In this document: one piece after another, positions 43,834-56,005 of the stretch
How positions within the stretch are numbered: the stretch's first letter is position 1
Layout of the letters: every line of letters begins with the position of its first letter
Assembly (NCBI GenBank): GCA_014529385.2
Contig: CM043962.1
Coordinates: 48,115,598-48,179,597 of the forward strand
Origin: Adiantum capillus-veneris
Taxonomy: Eukaryota > Streptophyta > Polypodiopsida > Polypodiales > Pteridaceae
Direction of reading: 5' to 3'
Length of the DNA: 64,000 nucleotides
Program-made: the position numbers and the translations under genes
The notes under the pieces: generated by a model
Seen by the model: the letters and a program-made list of their open reading frames with translations, nothing else
Databases searched by the model: none
What the model was told of the DNA's origin: nothing

Positions 43834-45310
43834 TGTCACCAGCGTGTGACTACTATCTATCCTTTTTGTTGATTTCTTTCTTATTATCTATTTACTTTCA
43901 CTTTTTGGAAACACCCCTCGGGAAATCTAACTGCCCTGCATTGCATAGCTAGTGTGGAACTGTCCAGAGGGAGTCCAGGCCTGAGGGCAAGAGAGCACTA
44001 AGGTTGGACAAGGACTATGGTTAGCCAAAGTGGGGTCATTGACTAGCCAAAGCGAATCCTTTGCTATAGAGGCTACATTTCAGTTCTGGATGTGGCCACA
44101 GTGTACAAAGAGGGTCGGATGACCTAGAAAGATACAATGGCAGCATCTCCTAAAATTTAGGGAATTGCTATTTTGGGACCTGAAAATGTGTTGGCGTCAT
44201 TACCTTCGGAATGACAAGGAGAACATTTTCTTACTCTGCCGTGAAGTCAACTGGGCAACCAGTTGGGAGATTTTTAGGCGGCAACCCCGAAACGGGAAAA
44301 TGCTTGTAAATGTGCCAGGTGGCACCTTCTGGTGCACTTTCCTCATGCAAGAGAAGGGGGCGCTGAATTTTAAGCTAGGAGAGCCTCATTTTCAGTTTTG
44401 TCACAGGTTAAGAGCTATGGAGTGCTTGCTTTCCCTCCTATATACAGTGCGGTGCCAGGAGTGATGCCCTGCACGCTACGCACTGCCCTCTCTCTCCCCT
44501 ATGGCAGTATGTTATGCCCCTCTAGTGGGCTTTTCAATTGACCATTGTACAATTGTGTGGGTTCATGCGTGATTGCTGAGGCAAGAGCCTCTTGCACATG
44601 TACTGGATTAGCTAGCGGCTAATCTCCCGCAGGTACAGGTGAATTCGGAGAGGTTTCACGCCAGAAATATCGTCCGATTCAAAGGGCAAGTAGCCCTACA
44701 GGTGCGGGAGCTTGAGGACTTGCTACAGATGCGACCTGCACGCGAAACGGAGCCCGAAACAGTAAATTACAGCCTGCTGTGTATTTTTGCAGGTTTAGGG
44801 TTTTGACCCTAAACGGACCCTAATACCCCCACGAAGTTTCGGGACGCAAGGGGACCGTTGTACAGGCGATCTGGCGCATTTTCAGGGCTGAAAACAGAGA
44901 ATTCAGCGTGCTGCAGATTCTCGCCAGGTTTTGCAAAGTGCCCGTATGCGTTGGGAAAGTCAGTCAATGCATGGGAATATTGATTGTGGAGGGTCCTAGT
45001 ACAGTTATGCTGCCGAAATCGGACCGGAACAGTTGAAATTCAGCCAAGTGTGTGCGGGGCAGCTTGTAGGGATCCACAGCGTTTATTCCCTCTTTTAAAC
45101 AATAAAGAAATACCGAAAGGGGCGCCTAAGTTAGGGGCCAATCTGGTGTCGGTCTACTCATACAGGTGCAATCTAGCAGCCTGTATCCCTCTCCCCTTTG
45201 TTGTGTCTTGAAAGTACAGGTAAAGTGGACGACAAATTAAATGGGTGAAAGCTAAATCAAGGTTTAAAGTAAAGTCTACCGCCCTTTTTGGATTGAACAG
45301 GCCGTTTTCA
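43834..45310 (+). mobile_element. Element A 5' LTR (1,477 bp)
   Basis: It runs from TGTCACCAGCGTGTGACTAC to GAACAGGCCGTTTTCA and is followed at once by the primer-binding site. The block AATAAAGAAATACCGAAAGG at 45101 begins with a polyadenylation signal. Diagnostic variants (for example GAAGTTTCGGGACGC near 44834) match element B's 5' LTR, not element A's own 3' LTR. Confidence 0.95.
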
Positions 45311-45329
45311 TGGTTCCATGGCCGGGATT
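45311..45329 (+). promoter_or_regulatory. Element A primer-binding site
   Basis: TGGTTCCATGGCCGGGATT abuts the LTR end and is identical in element B (59615-59633, minus strand). It starts with TGG, as expected for pairing with a tRNA 3' CCA. I could not assign the tRNA by eye. Confidence 0.7.
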
Positions 45330-45417
45330 AAATCACTTTTTCCCATAGAAGTGAGCCTTGGTCAGTTCGGGCTTGAAGACACAGGGGATCATAGACCAGA
45401 CACAGGGAATTGCAATT

Positions 45418-47046
45418 ATGGCTGACAGACCAGATGATGTGACTGAAGAGGTTTCCTCTTCACAAGGTCAACAGACACATGAAGTGGGTGAGTCCTCAAG
45501 ACCACCACAGACGGATGATGATATATTCAGAACCCAGTTGGCTACTGCTGTGGCTATGTTCACACAAGTAATGCAGAACCCGAGGTTTTTAGCCTTTCTG
45601 CAACCTCCTGTTCCGTCTCAGTAAGTTGGGTCACTGGATCATATTCAAAAGCCTGTTAAGGCTCAAGCACATGTGATTCATACTGCACAGTCAATGGAAA
45701 CACCTGTACACTTGACGAAGAACATGCAGTGTCCACAACCTGTGCCTAAGGTGCAAGAACAGGTGGCTGAGATGCCAGTCTTTCAAGCTGTACCAGTCCA
45801 GCCCGCCACCTTTCAGCAGACTATAGTTGGTTCTAATGGGTAGGGAAGCAACCTACAGGCTATGCAACAGGTGTTCCCACCACCTTCAGTACACCTTGGC
45901 TATTTTGGAGGTGGATCGGTATTCCAGAGCATGGCTGGTCATGCACCTGGAAATCAATTTTACACGCCAGGAACATTGTTCGGGAGTGCTCAAACGATGA
46001 TGCCTAACCCCATGTATGGTGTCACAGGCATGCTACCAGGGTTTCAAAGCACTCAGGGCCAATTTGGGATGCCACAGGCAAATTTTGGTATGGCTGGAAT
46101 TACAAATCAGCAGCCAAATATGGCATTTCCAGGTCAAGTTAATAGCGGCCAAGGAACACAGATGAACCCTAATAGTGTTCCCATGTTTCAATCACTTCCA
46201 TATGACAATTTAACGCCGCTGGAGAGGCCAACTCCGTACAAAGAAGGTGGCAAAGGTGTGTCTTTCATGACCTTTACAGGGTTTGATGACAGGAAGAAGG
46301 CTCTCTCATTCCTCCAGCAGTTTGATAAGGCCTATGCAGGGGGAAACTTTACAGAGGCTTCAAAGGTCCGTAAGGCAGCCACTTTCTTGACAGGGAATGC
46401 GAGACAATGGTGGACAACTTTATTGCTTCAAGGGCAAGCTCCGTGCACATGGATTTACTTCAAGCAGATTTTTGCAGCAGCATGGTTATCTGATGACTTT
46501 GAAGCAGATGTCATGACAGAATGGCACCAGCTTAATGTTGCTACTTGCAAGAATCTGGATGATTACAATTGGAAGTTTTGGAAAGCTCTACTTCCAGTAA
46601 CTTCCTATAGGTTTGTGCCATTGACAGAACAGATTGAAAAATACTGTTGTGGCCTACCTAAAGGATTGAGAAAGTACTGTACGAAGACAAAAGTCACTAC
46701 TTTGACGCAGCTCATTGAGGTAGCAAACACTGGCAATGGTTTGCTCAAGGGAGAAGATTGTGAATTTAATATTGGCGTCAAGGAAGGATCAGCCAAGAAA
46801 AATTCAGCGAAGAAGTATGTTTCCAAGGAGGTTCCTAAAGTGACTCAGGAGCCAGCCAACGCAAGGAAAGGCAAAGCTTCGGCTGAATTTGAAAAGGGAC
46901 CAGCGAAGAAATGGAAAAGATGTTTTCCTCGCAAGTCGGAAGAGCAAAAGAAGGTCCTGAGGTCAGAGAACAAATGCTTCATCTGTGAGCAGCCTGGCCA
47001 CATTGCTTACAATTGTCCTACAAAGAAAAGGCCAGCTGATTCTTAA
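45418..47046 (+). pseudogene. Element A gag (two early stops)
   Basis: One frame runs from ATG 45418 (MADRPDDVTEEVSSSQGQQT) to TAA 47044, interrupted only by TAA at 45622-45624 and TAG at 45841-45843. It has a Met/Gln/Pro-rich central part, a Ty3-type gag core (FDDRKKALSFLQQFDKAY, ARQWWTTLLLQGQAP, FKQIFAAAWLSDDFE), a basic tail, and a zinc knuckle CFICEQPGHIAYNC near the end. Both internal stops are also in element B. The TAA at 47044 is unique to A; B reads through here into protease. The product would be the capsid/nucleocapsid precursor. Confidence 0.85.
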
Positions 47047-47076
47047 GACAAGGAGGACAAGAAAGGAAAGAAGCCC

Positions 47077-47408
47077 ATGGCTGGTTTAGTGCCAGATATG
47101 GTGGGCAACAAGCCAAATTCAGATGCAAGTGAGCTTTGCAGAGCATGGGAAAAGGTCAGGGATCAAAGAGTGCTTATTTTCTTTGATCTAGGTGCCAAAG
47201 CCAACTTCATTTCCTAGAATTGGCTTCAAAGTTGGGAATCAGACCTGAAGAGATGGGGTATACAGCAGAGGCAGGTTTGGCATGTCCTGGCCATACAGAG
47301 GCTGTGACACCCATCATTGGAAAATTGCGCCTACATATCCAGTCCTATGTAGATGCTGAAGAATTTTACATCATGCCACTGCACGGATGTGATGTGTTGC
47401 TAGGTATT
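47077..47408 (+). pseudogene. Element A protease, first part
   Basis: It continues the gag frame after the TAA: MAGLVPDMVG, then VLIFFDLGAKANFIS. The catalytic motif reads DLGA here (DPGA in B; D-S/T-GA is usual). A one-base deletion near 47213 shifts frame. The remainder (KLGIRPEEMGYTAEAGLACP to GCDVLLGI) is then cut by element B at 47408. Confidence 0.8.
47404..47408. other. Left target-site repeat of element B
   Basis: GTATT precedes B; TTATT follows it at 61114-61118, a 5-bp duplication with one mismatch. The uninterrupted site in B's own protease reads TAGGTATTCCTTGG, confirming the insertion point. Confidence 0.75.
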
Positions 47409-48885
47409 TGAAACCGGCCTGTTCAATCCAAAAAGGCGGTAGACTTTACTTCAAACCTTGATTTAGCTTTCACCCATTTAATTTGTTGTCCACTTTACCT
47501 GTACTTTCAAGACACGACAAAGGGGAGAGGGATATAGGCTGCTAGATTGCACCTGTATGAGTAGACCGACACCAGATTGGCCCCTAACTTAGGCGCCCCT
47601 TTCGGTATTTCTTTATTGTTCAAAAGAGGGAATAAACGCTGTGGATCCCTACAAGCTGCCCCGCACAAACTCGGCTGAATTTCCACTGTTCCGGCCTGAT
47701 TTCGGCAGCATAACTGTACTAGGACACTTCACAGTCAGTATTCCCACGCATTGACTGACTTTCCCGACGCATACGGGCACTTTGCAAAACCTGGCGAGAA
47801 TCTGCAGCACGCTGAATTCTCTGTTTTCAGCCCTGAAAATGCGCCAGATCGCCTGTACAGCGGTCCCCTTGCGTCGCCGAACCTCGTGGGGGTATTAGGG
47901 TCCGTTTAGGGTCAAAACCCTAAACCTGCAAAAATACACAGCAGGCTGTAATTTACTGTTTCGGGCTCCGTTTCGCGTGCCGGTCGCATCCGTAGCAAGT
48001 CCTCGAGCTCCCGCACCTGTAGGGCTACTTGCCCTTTGAATCGGACGAGATTTCGAACGTGAAACCTCTCCGAATCACCTCTACCTGCGGGGGATTAGCC
48101 GCTAGCTAATCCAGTACCTGTGCAAGAGGCTCTTGCCTTGGCAATCGCGTATGAACCCACACAACTGTACATTGGTCAATTGTAAAGCCCACTAGAGGGG
48201 CATAACATACTGCCAAAGGGGAGAGAGAGGGAAATGCATAGCGTGCAGGGCATCACTCCTGGCACCGCACTGTGCATAAGAGGGAAAGCAAGCACTCCAT
48301 AGCTCTTAACCTGTGACAAAATCTGAAAATGAGCCTCTCCCAGCTTAAAATTCAGCGCCCCCTTCTCTTGCATGAGGAAAGTGCACCAGAAGGTGCCAGT
48401 TGGCACATTTATAAGCATTTTCGCGTTTCGGGGTTGCCGCCTAAAAATCTCCCAACCGGTTGCCCAGTTGACTTCACGGCAGAGTAAGAAAATGTTCCCT
48501 TTGTCATTCCGGAGGTAATGACGCCAACACATTTTCAGGTCCCAAAATAGCAGTTCCCTAAATTTTAGGAGATGCTGCCATTGTATCTTTCTAGGTCATC
48601 CGACCCTCTTTGTACACTACGGCCACATCCAGAACTGAAATGTAGCCTCTGTAGCAAAGGATTCCAATTTGGCTAGTCAATAACCCCACTTTGGCTAACC
48701 ATAGTCCTTGTCCAATTTTTGTGCTCTCTTGCCCTCAGGCCTGGACTCCCTCTGGACAGTTCCACAGTAGCTATGCAATGCAGGGCGGGCAGATTTCCCG
48801 AGGGGTGTTTCCAAAAAGTGAAAGTAAATAGATAATAAGAAAGAAATCAACAAAAAGAATAGATAGTAGTCACACGCTGGTGACA
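47409..48885 (-). mobile_element. Element B 3' LTR (1,477 bp)
   Basis: On the minus strand it runs TGTCACCAGCG to GAACAGGCCGGTTTCA and lies directly after the polypurine tract. Its variants (for example GAGGTTCGGCGACGC, ACAAAAATTGGACAAGG) match element A's 3' LTR almost base for base and differ from B's own 5' LTR. Confidence 0.95.
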
Positions 48886-48898
48886 TACCCCCCTCTTG
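48886..48898 (-). promoter_or_regulatory. Element B polypurine tract
   Basis: CAAGAGGGGGGTA on the minus strand, immediately before the LTR. Confidence 0.85.
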
Positions 48899-49437
48899 AA
48901 ATCTCAAACGTCCTCGTTTGCATCTATGTCGTACATGCTCACGGTCGACACTGATGTATTCAACACCTGTCGACACATGTACAACACATACATGCTCATT
49001 GTCAACCCTGGTGTGTTCAACACCTCGTCGACACATGTATTGCCTGCGTGTGAACCCTGTCCCAATGACATAGTGGTAGCTTCGCACTCTGCCATTGCTT
49101 TGAGTCACTAACTTTCCAATGACAAAATGGTAGCTGCACATTTTGCCACTGTCTTATAGTACACGTTGGATCCCGTAACACTTTCGAGCATACCCAAACC
49201 GACAGTTTAAGAATGCAGTTACACATGTACTCTTTAATAGAAGCAATTACTGTATCCTTGACAAACTGACAAGAAATACTCAGTTCTATAGCACTAACCA
49301 AACTTTTGGACATTCCATAAGAGCAATTGCCAAACTGACAATCTGTACAGCTCTAACATTCATGTAACAGGTATTTCATTTGAGCTCATTTCTTTCAGAA
49401 GCCATTGTCACACTGACAATCCATGTAGCTTTGAAAC

Positions 49438-50980
49438 TCAAGGGGTGAAGGTAAGTTGCAAACCGAAGGCTTCAAGGTAAAGTGATAACACAGTTGGTGA
49501 CTCTGCAAGTTCACCTTCTTCCATCCACTTAGCATCCATTGGTGGATAGTTTCTGAACTTTACCAAGTAACGCCTAGCAACCTTGCCTTTCACTTTCCTT
49601 TCTTTGTGTGCCAAAATCTGTTCAGGGACCAAGATCTCGTCAAGTTCCTCGACTTCCGGCTGATCTTCAACTGGCATATCTCCTGGCACATTGCCCACAT
49701 AGGGTCTGAGAATACTCACATGAAACGCATTGTGAATCTTCAAAGTGTCAAGCAATTTCAGCCTATATGCAACATCACTGATTATGTCGCATAATTGAAA
49801 AGGCCCATAGTAACGCATGCTGAGCTCTGGAAACAGTCTTTCCTTGCCCTTCATCTTCTTTAACCTTGCCTTTTCAAAGCGCAGAAGCACCCAATCACCC
49901 AGTGAATATACCACTTCACGACGGTGACGATCAGCTGCTTTCTTTTGCTTTGCCTGAGTCTTCTCTAAGGCCACTTTGACCTTCTTGTATATTTCATCCA
50001 TGTCCTGAACATACTTATCTGCTTCAAATATCTTGTCCTTTGTGTGCAGTATGGGAGGGACTTTCTTGCCACCTTCAACTATCTCAAAAGGTGCCTTGCC
50101 AGTTGATGAATGCACTGTATTATTGTATGCATACTCCACCAATGGCAAATACTGCTCCCACTTTCCTTTATGCTCTTACACATAACACTTCAGCAGATCT
50201 AGGACAGTAGAATTTGCCTCTTCTGATTGCCCATCTGTTTGAGGATGAAATGACGAAGAGAATTTGAGCGTTGTGCCTATATTCTCAAACAAGCCTCTCC
50301 AGAACAAACTTGTCATTCGTAGATCACGGTCGCTAACAATCGACTGTGGCATGCCATGAAACTTGAAAATATTGCTCATAAACAAGCGTGCCATCTGATC
50401 TGGCTTTATCTTCTTCCTGACAGGAATAAAATGAGCCTGTTTGCTGAATCTGCAAATAATGGTCCAAATACCATCGTTTCTTGTCTGCGTTCTCGGAAGA
50501 TCAAAGGTAAAATCCATAGCAATACTTTCCCATGGTTTATCTGGAATAGGTAGTGGTTGCAATAACCCTGGTGCCTTTTGCCTGTCAAACTTGACCTTTT
50601 GGCAAATTAGGCATTCTCGCACAAAGGCATCTACATCCCTTCTCAATGTATGCCAATAGAAGAATGTCTCAACCGCTCTAACTGTAGCATCCATACCACG
50701 ATGCCCTGCATACGGTGGGACATGACTCTCTTCCATAAGTTTGCGTCGCAATGGCTTTGTGACACACAATCTGCCATGCATCATCATGAACCCGTCTTTA
50801 AGAATATAGTGTTCATGATGTTGTCCATCCATTAGCTGCTCGAAGACCCTTGCAAAATCTTCATCATTTGCATATTGTTCCCTCATATCATCAAGCTCAT
50901 GATGATAAGGAATTGACACAGCTGAAATTTGTGGCTTCCTTGACAATGCATCAGCCACAACGTTATTCTTGCCTTCCACA
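49438..50980 (-). pseudogene. Element B end of RNase H, integrase and chromodomain
   Basis: It resumes after the Copia insertion with EGKNNVVADALSRKPQISAV (RNase H end). Integrase follows: an HHCC zinc domain (H and H in HVPPYAGHRGMD, then CLICQKVKFDRQKA), catalytic Asp in IAMDFTFDLP, second Asp in SIVSDRDLRMTS, and Glu in HPQTDGQSEEAN. A TAA near 50176 (shared with A) precedes PLVEYAYNNTVHSSTGKAPF, the integrase C-terminal module LGDWVLLRFEKARLKKMKGK, and a chromodomain-like ending (ARRYLVKFRNYPPMDAKWME). The chromodomain places the family among chromoviruses, where it guides integration to chromatin. Confidence 0.9.
50976..50980. other. Left target-site duplication of Copia element C
   Basis: CCACA; an identical CCACA lies at 56001-56005 on the other side of element C. 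Confidence 0.95.
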
Positions 50981-51264
50981 TGTTAGGGAATAAAGGCCTA
51001 AGTGCCTTGTACTTATAACTTATAAGTTAAAAAGACTTATAAGTGAGGGGGCCCAAGTGTGAATGGCCCCCTAGTCACTTACTCATATACTCAAATGTGA
51101 AGCCCAAAAGAAATATAGCGTGGCTTTTCCCAAAAATTCAACGAGCTCTCTCTCTCTCTCTCTCACGTTCTTCTCTGCGTGAGCTTCTTCTGCGCCACCC
51201 TCCTCTTCTCCTTCACTCTCATTGCATAGGATAACAAGTGGGCTCTCTCTCCTGCTCCGCCACA
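50981..51264 (+). mobile_element. Element C 5' LTR (284 bp)
   Basis: It runs TGTTAGGGAATAAAGGCCTA to CTCCGCCACA. Compared with the 3' LTR it has a 7-base extra CTTATAA unit, a longer CT tract and about a dozen base differences. Confidence 0.93.
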
Positions 51265-51266
51265 CA

Positions 51267-51278
51267 TGGTATCAGAGC
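51267..51278 (+). promoter_or_regulatory. Element C primer-binding site
   Basis: TGGTATCAGAGC, the standard plant Copia site for initiator tRNA-Met, two bases after the LTR. Confidence 0.95.
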
Positions 51279-51782
51279 TTTAGGGTTTCCAAGAGAGCCA
51301 TTTTCGCAACACAGATCAGAATTCTGTTCTTGCTCGCTGCGGGAAGGATATTCAACCGTTTTCGATCAACTCTGTCGCGAAGGGATCCTCTCACCGTGTA
51401 GAATCGACCTCCGGTGACAGTTTCCCCAAAATTAGGGTTTGAAAAACTGGCGAACAGCAGCCTATTTCTGCTGAAATTGACCAATTTCGGGGTCAATTTG
51501 ATGCAATTTCATTAGGGCAAGTCTCACAGGTCAATCTTACAGGTGTTTACAGGTCTGATTTTTGTCCTAAAACAGGGAATTTCAGCATGCAAATGATGTA
51601 TACACCTTGTGGAAACCTTTGGTAAGGGTTTGGCAGTGAATGAACGCGGTTTTGGGGTGATTTCGCGTAAAACCTTTTGGTAAGGGTTTTTCTGTAACAG
51701 CAAGCTGTTTTTTGCCCGATTGCATACATTTGGGCGTGTTTAGGTCGGCAAAACAGGGTTTAAGTGTTTGCAATCACTCAGA

Positions 51783-52640
51783 ATGGCTTCTAGCAGTGAA
51801 AGTGGCAATTTGTTGCACATTCGCAAGCTTGAAGGCGCCCATAACTTTGCTATATGGAAGAAGCAATGTTATAATGTGATGTTGCAGAAGAAACAGGCGA
51901 AACCTATTAAATTACAGGGTGTGAAACCGGTTGATATGGAGGTTGAAGAATGGGAAGAAGTGGACGAGTTGGCTCGTTCCACGATCATGCTTTCGGTGTC
52001 TGACAATTTACTCTTCAATGTAGAGAATGAGCAGACAGCATGGGGCATGTGGAAGCGTTTAGACGAGTTGTATGCACAGCAGAGTGCTGCCAGTAAAGTG
52101 TATTGGCTTAAGAAGCTTATGGATCTCCGCATGAAGGAGGGCACGCACATGTCGGTGCCCCTCAATGAATTCAATTCTATTTTCAGTCAACTGACAGAGC
52201 TGAAATTCACGATTGATGAGGAGTTCAAAGCTACTTTTCTGCTATGCACATTGCCCTAGAGTTGGGATGTATTCCGGACAGCTCTTAGTAACTCAAGTGC
52301 GTCACTTAAGTATGCAGATGTAGAGAGTTCTCTCTTGATGGAAGAGATCAACAGGAAGAACACCACAGGTGGGTCTTCTAATGCATTGCACTTGAGAGGC
52401 AGGTCTCAACAGAGGGAGAAATCTGACAGTAAGGACAGGGCACGCAGCAAATCTCGTAGGAAAGATGTTGTGTGTCATCATTGTGGAAAGAAAGGGCATT
52501 ATAAACGGGAATGCTATGAGTGGAAGAAAGAGAAGAACAAGGGTGCTGAAACTGATGCAAAGGACAAGGGAAATGGCAAGAAGAGCACTGTGACATTGCA
52601 GGTATTGGCAGTGTCCAGTTTTCCTTTGCTGATGGTATGA
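51783..52640 (+). pseudogene. Element C gag and nucleocapsid (one in-frame stop)
   Basis: ATG 51783 starts MASSSESGNLLHIRKLEGAH, then NFAIWKKQCYNVMLQKKQ, VSDNLLFNVENEQTAWGMWK, RLDELYAQQSAASKVYWLKK and LRMKEGTHMSVPLNEFNSIF, a textbook Copia gag. TAG at 52257-52259 interrupts, and the same frame continues SWDVFRTALSNSSASLKYAD to a zinc knuckle CHHCGKKGHYKREC (about 52470-52511). The frame ends near 52640 after KSTVTLQVLAVSSF, where the protease should begin. The D-S/T-G protease motif is missing, so a deletion here probably also caused the frame change into the next segment. Confidence 0.88.
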
Positions 52641-53908
52641 CTTTTGTTTTGTACAAAGTGCGTCATGTGCCACAACTCAAGAAGAGTTTGATTAGTACAG
52701 GGCAGCTAGATGATGCAGGCTATCACACCACTTTTGGTGATAGCAAGTGGAAAATTTGTAAAGGGGTCCGGATTGTAGCCAAGGGTTGTAAATCGGACAA
52801 TTTGTATCCTTTGCATGTATCTAGTGTGCGTGACCATGTTGTCGCCGTAACCGAGCAGCCAAGTGTCTCTTTGTGGCATGGCCGATTGGGACATATGAGT
52901 AAAAGAGGAATGGAAACTCTATCTTGTTGTGGTTATTTGCCGTGTTAAAGATATGCTGATTTTTCTCATTGTGAGCACTGTATTTATGGTAAGCACAGTC
53001 AAACACCGCACAAAAGGTCACTTTCTTTGAAGTCTGACAGGTTAGACTTAGTGCATTCCGATGTATGTGAAATGCCACAGTTGTCCTTAGGGGGAAAGAA
53101 ATATTTTGTCTCGTTTATCGATGATGCTACACGTAAGGTGTGGGTGTATCCAATACGTGCTAAAAGCGAAGTTTTGGATACTTTCAAGAAGTTTCTTGCG
53201 TTTGTTGAGAATCAAACTGACAAGAAGCTTAGGTCTTTGCGCTTAGACAATGGGGGGGAGTATGTATCAAAAGCATTTATTGACTTTTGTGCTACTAAAG
53301 GTATTAAAAGAGAGCTCACGGCTCCTTTTAATCCCTCTCAGAATGGAGTTGCAGAGAGGTTGAACCGGACTATCCAAGAGAAAGTTCGGAGTATGCTGTC
53401 ACATGCTGCATTACCTCATGGTTTTTGGGCAGAAGCTGTGCAAACAGCTATTCACTTGATTAATCGCTCACCTAGCAAGGCTTTGGGTGGAAAGGTGCCT
53501 GAGGAGGTGTGGTCTGGCAAGCCACCCTCATATGCACATTTAAGAGTGTTTGGTTGTGAGGCCTATGTTCACATCCGGAGTGAACTGCGCACCAAACTAG
53601 AACCAAAGTCTCATAAATGCATTTTCCTAGGATATGGTGAGGATGGTGAAATGGGGTATAGATTATGGGATCCCGCATTACGGAAAATCATACGCAGCAA
53701 TGATGTCATCTTCAATGAGAATTGCATGCACAAACAGCCCACAAAGGTCGAGGAAGTGCGTCGGGTTGTTTTTCGTGAAGATGTTACATATGGACAGCCA
53801 AGAAGGCCCAATGTTCAGCAGCCTTTACATGCTGAAAATGGTGCTGAAAATCAGCCATTAGCTGCTGAAAATCAGCCTCAACAAGTTGCCATTGAGCACC
53901 ACAGGTAG
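52637..53908 (+). pseudogene. Element C GAG-pre-integrase and integrase
   Basis: The segment YKVRHVPQLKKSLISTGQLD and LWHGRLGHMSKRGME is the domain before integrase, giving the two His of its zinc site. A TAA at 52946-52948 follows, then CEHCIYGKH supplies the Cys pair. The core has RLDLVHSDVCEM (first Asp), LRSLRLDNGGEYVSKAF (second Asp) and NGVAERLNRTIQEK (catalytic Glu). The C-terminal part reads RVFGCEAYVH and KCIFLGYGEDGEMGYRLWDP. It stops at 53908; the RT segment is in a different frame. Confidence 0.88.
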
Positions 53909-55650
53909 GGGAACAGGTTGATGCTCCTAGACCGCCCGTTGTTGCGATGCAACCGGCTGAACAGCCTGCTGTTTTTGATGGTTTACAGGCTGAAAATCCA
54001 CCTGTTATGGATCATTGGGTGCGTAGGTCTACTCGGGTGACAAGGCCCCCCGATAGATATGAACCGTCTTTGGACTATGTCATGCTTACTGATTGTGGTG
54101 AGCCGTCTTGCTATAAAGAGGCTATGCAACGGGAAGACAGTAAGAAATGGTTTAAAGCAATGGTTTCGGAAATGCAGTCTTTGGAGAAAAACCATACATG
54201 GGACTTGGTTGATTTGCCTAAAGGGCATAAGGCTCTACCATGTAAATGGGTTTACAAGACCAAGGTCACATCTGATGCTTCTGCTAAGTACAAGGCACGT
54301 TTGGTTGCTAAAGGGTACAAGCAAAAGCATGGTGTGGATTTTGATGAGATTTTTTCTCCTGTTGTAAAGCTTGCCACATTACGTCTTGTTTTAGGCCTGG
54401 TTGCTTCTGAAGATATGGAGTTAAAGCAAATGGATGTCAAAACAGCGTTTTTGCATGGCGATTTGCTTGAGATGATCTATATGATGCAGCCAGAAGGTTT
54501 TGTGTCAAAGGGGCAAGAGAAGAAAGTATGTAGACTCTTGAAGAGCTTGTATGGTTTGAAACAGTCTCCCCGTGCATGGTATCACAAGTTTGATACATTC
54601 ATGAGGTCTCAAGGATACAAAAGAAGTAATTCTGATCACTGTTTGTATATCAAAACGGCAAGTGATGGATCTCTTCTATTGCTGATTTTGTATGTTGATG
54701 ACATGCTTATTGCGGGTAACAATGTTACGGAGTTGGATGCACTACAGCAAAGCTTAAAGAATCGCTTTGACATGAAGGATCTTGGTAATGCTAATCATAT
54801 TTTGGGCATGCTTATCTCTCAAGATAGACTCAACAGGCGTCTGTATCTATCTCAACGAGATTATGTTAATAAGGTGCTACATCGTTTTCATATGGATGGG
54901 GGAAAGGCACTTGGTACTCCGCTGCCACCATATGTAAAACTGACTGCACATGACTGCCCAAACACAGATGATATGCGGGCTGAAATGGCCAAGATTCCTT
55001 ATGCATCAGCCGTCGGCAGTTTGATGTATGCTATGGTTGCTACACGTCCGGACATTGCATTTGCGGTGGGAGTGGTAAGCAGGTACATGAGCAATCCTGG
55101 CAAAAAGCATTGGGAAGCAGTGAAGTGTATCTTGAGATACTTGAAAGGCACTAAAGACTTGTGCATTTGTTTTGGGAAGAGTGAGACATCTGTGCATGGC
55201 TTTACAGATGCAGATTTTGCTGGACATCCAGATTGCAGGAAGTCTACCTCTGGATATGTGTTTACATTCACAGGAGGTGCAGTTTCTTGGATTTCTAGAC
55301 TGCAAAAATGTGTTGCTTTGTCTACCACTGAGGCTGAGTATGTGGCTGCCACTGAGGCATGCAAAGAAGCTTTGTGGCTCATGCGTTTGGTAGAAGAGCT
55401 TGGCATTAAGTCACCGGTTCCTGTGCTACACTGTGATAGTCAAAGTGCTATTATGCTTGCAAGGAATCCTGTTTTTCATGCCAAGACAAAGCACATAGAG
55501 GTGAAGTATCATTTTATCAGGAGTGTGCTTGATGACAAGAGCATTACACTTGTCAAGGTGCACACAGATGACAATCCTGCAGATCTTTTGACCAAGAGTC
55601 TTCCAGCAGAGCGGTTTGCATATTGCCGTCAGATGATGGGTGTTGGATGA
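53909..55650 (+). pseudogene. Element C reverse transcriptase and RNase H
   Basis: An open frame of 567 codons (53947-55650) follows a frameshift near 53890-53910. RT has KWVYKTKVTSDASAKYKARL, VKLATLRLVLGL, the first catalytic Asp in MDVKTAFLHGDL, SLYGLKQSPRAWY, and the YVDD catalytic motif in LILYVDDMLIAGNN. RNase H has GFTDADFAGHPDCRKSTSGY, LSTTEAEYVAATEA and LHCDSQSAIMLARNP, with all expected acidic residues. This part looks undamaged and ends TAYCRQMMGVG-like (AYCRQMMGVG) just before the 3' untranslated region. Confidence 0.93.
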
Positions 55651-55718
55651 GTAAGTGCATGATCAGCTGTTGTATCATAGTTAGCTGATTCTTTGATCTC
55701 CCAAGGTACATTGCCTTT

Positions 55719-55729
55719 AGGTGGGAGGT
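55719..55729 (+). promoter_or_regulatory. Element C polypurine tract
   Basis: AGGTGGGAGGT lies immediately before the 3' LTR. Confidence 0.85.
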
Positions 55730-56000
55730 TGTTAGGGAATAAAGGCCTAAGTGCCTTGTACTTATAAGTTAAAAAGACTTATAAGTGAGGGGGCCCAAGT
55801 GTAAATGGCCCCCTAGTCACTTACTCATATACTCAAATGTGAAGCCCAAAAGAAATATAGCGTGGCTTTTCCCAAAAATTCAACGAGCTCTCTCTCTCTC
55901 TCACGTTTTCCCTGCGCAAGCTTCTTGTGCGCCACTCTCCCTTCTCCTTCACTCTCATTGCATAGAACAGCAAGTGGGCTCTCTCTCCTTCTCCCCCACA
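55730..56000 (+). mobile_element. Element C 3' LTR (271 bp)
   Basis: TGTTAGGGAATAAAGGCCTA to CTCCCCCACA, followed by the target duplication CCACA at 56001-56005. Confidence 0.93.
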
Positions 56001-56005
56001 CCACA

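Larger units (their letters stand above)
50981..56000 (+). mobile_element. Ty1/Copia element C, innermost of the nest (5,020 bp)
   Basis: LTRs at 50981-51264 and 55730-56000, an initiator-Met primer-binding site, gag, integrase, RT and RNase H in Copia order, a polypurine tract, and a perfect 5-bp target duplication (CCACA) are all present. It lies antisense to B. It is nearly intact apart from a stop in gag, a lost protease core, one stop before integrase and a frameshift before RT. Confidence 0.96.

Noticed and set aside
44165..44464. 99-codon ORF in element A 5' LTR (118-codon versions in the other LTRs)
   Set aside because: It lies wholly within LTR sequence, varies in length between copies and has no domain. 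It is possible but unsupported as a protein.
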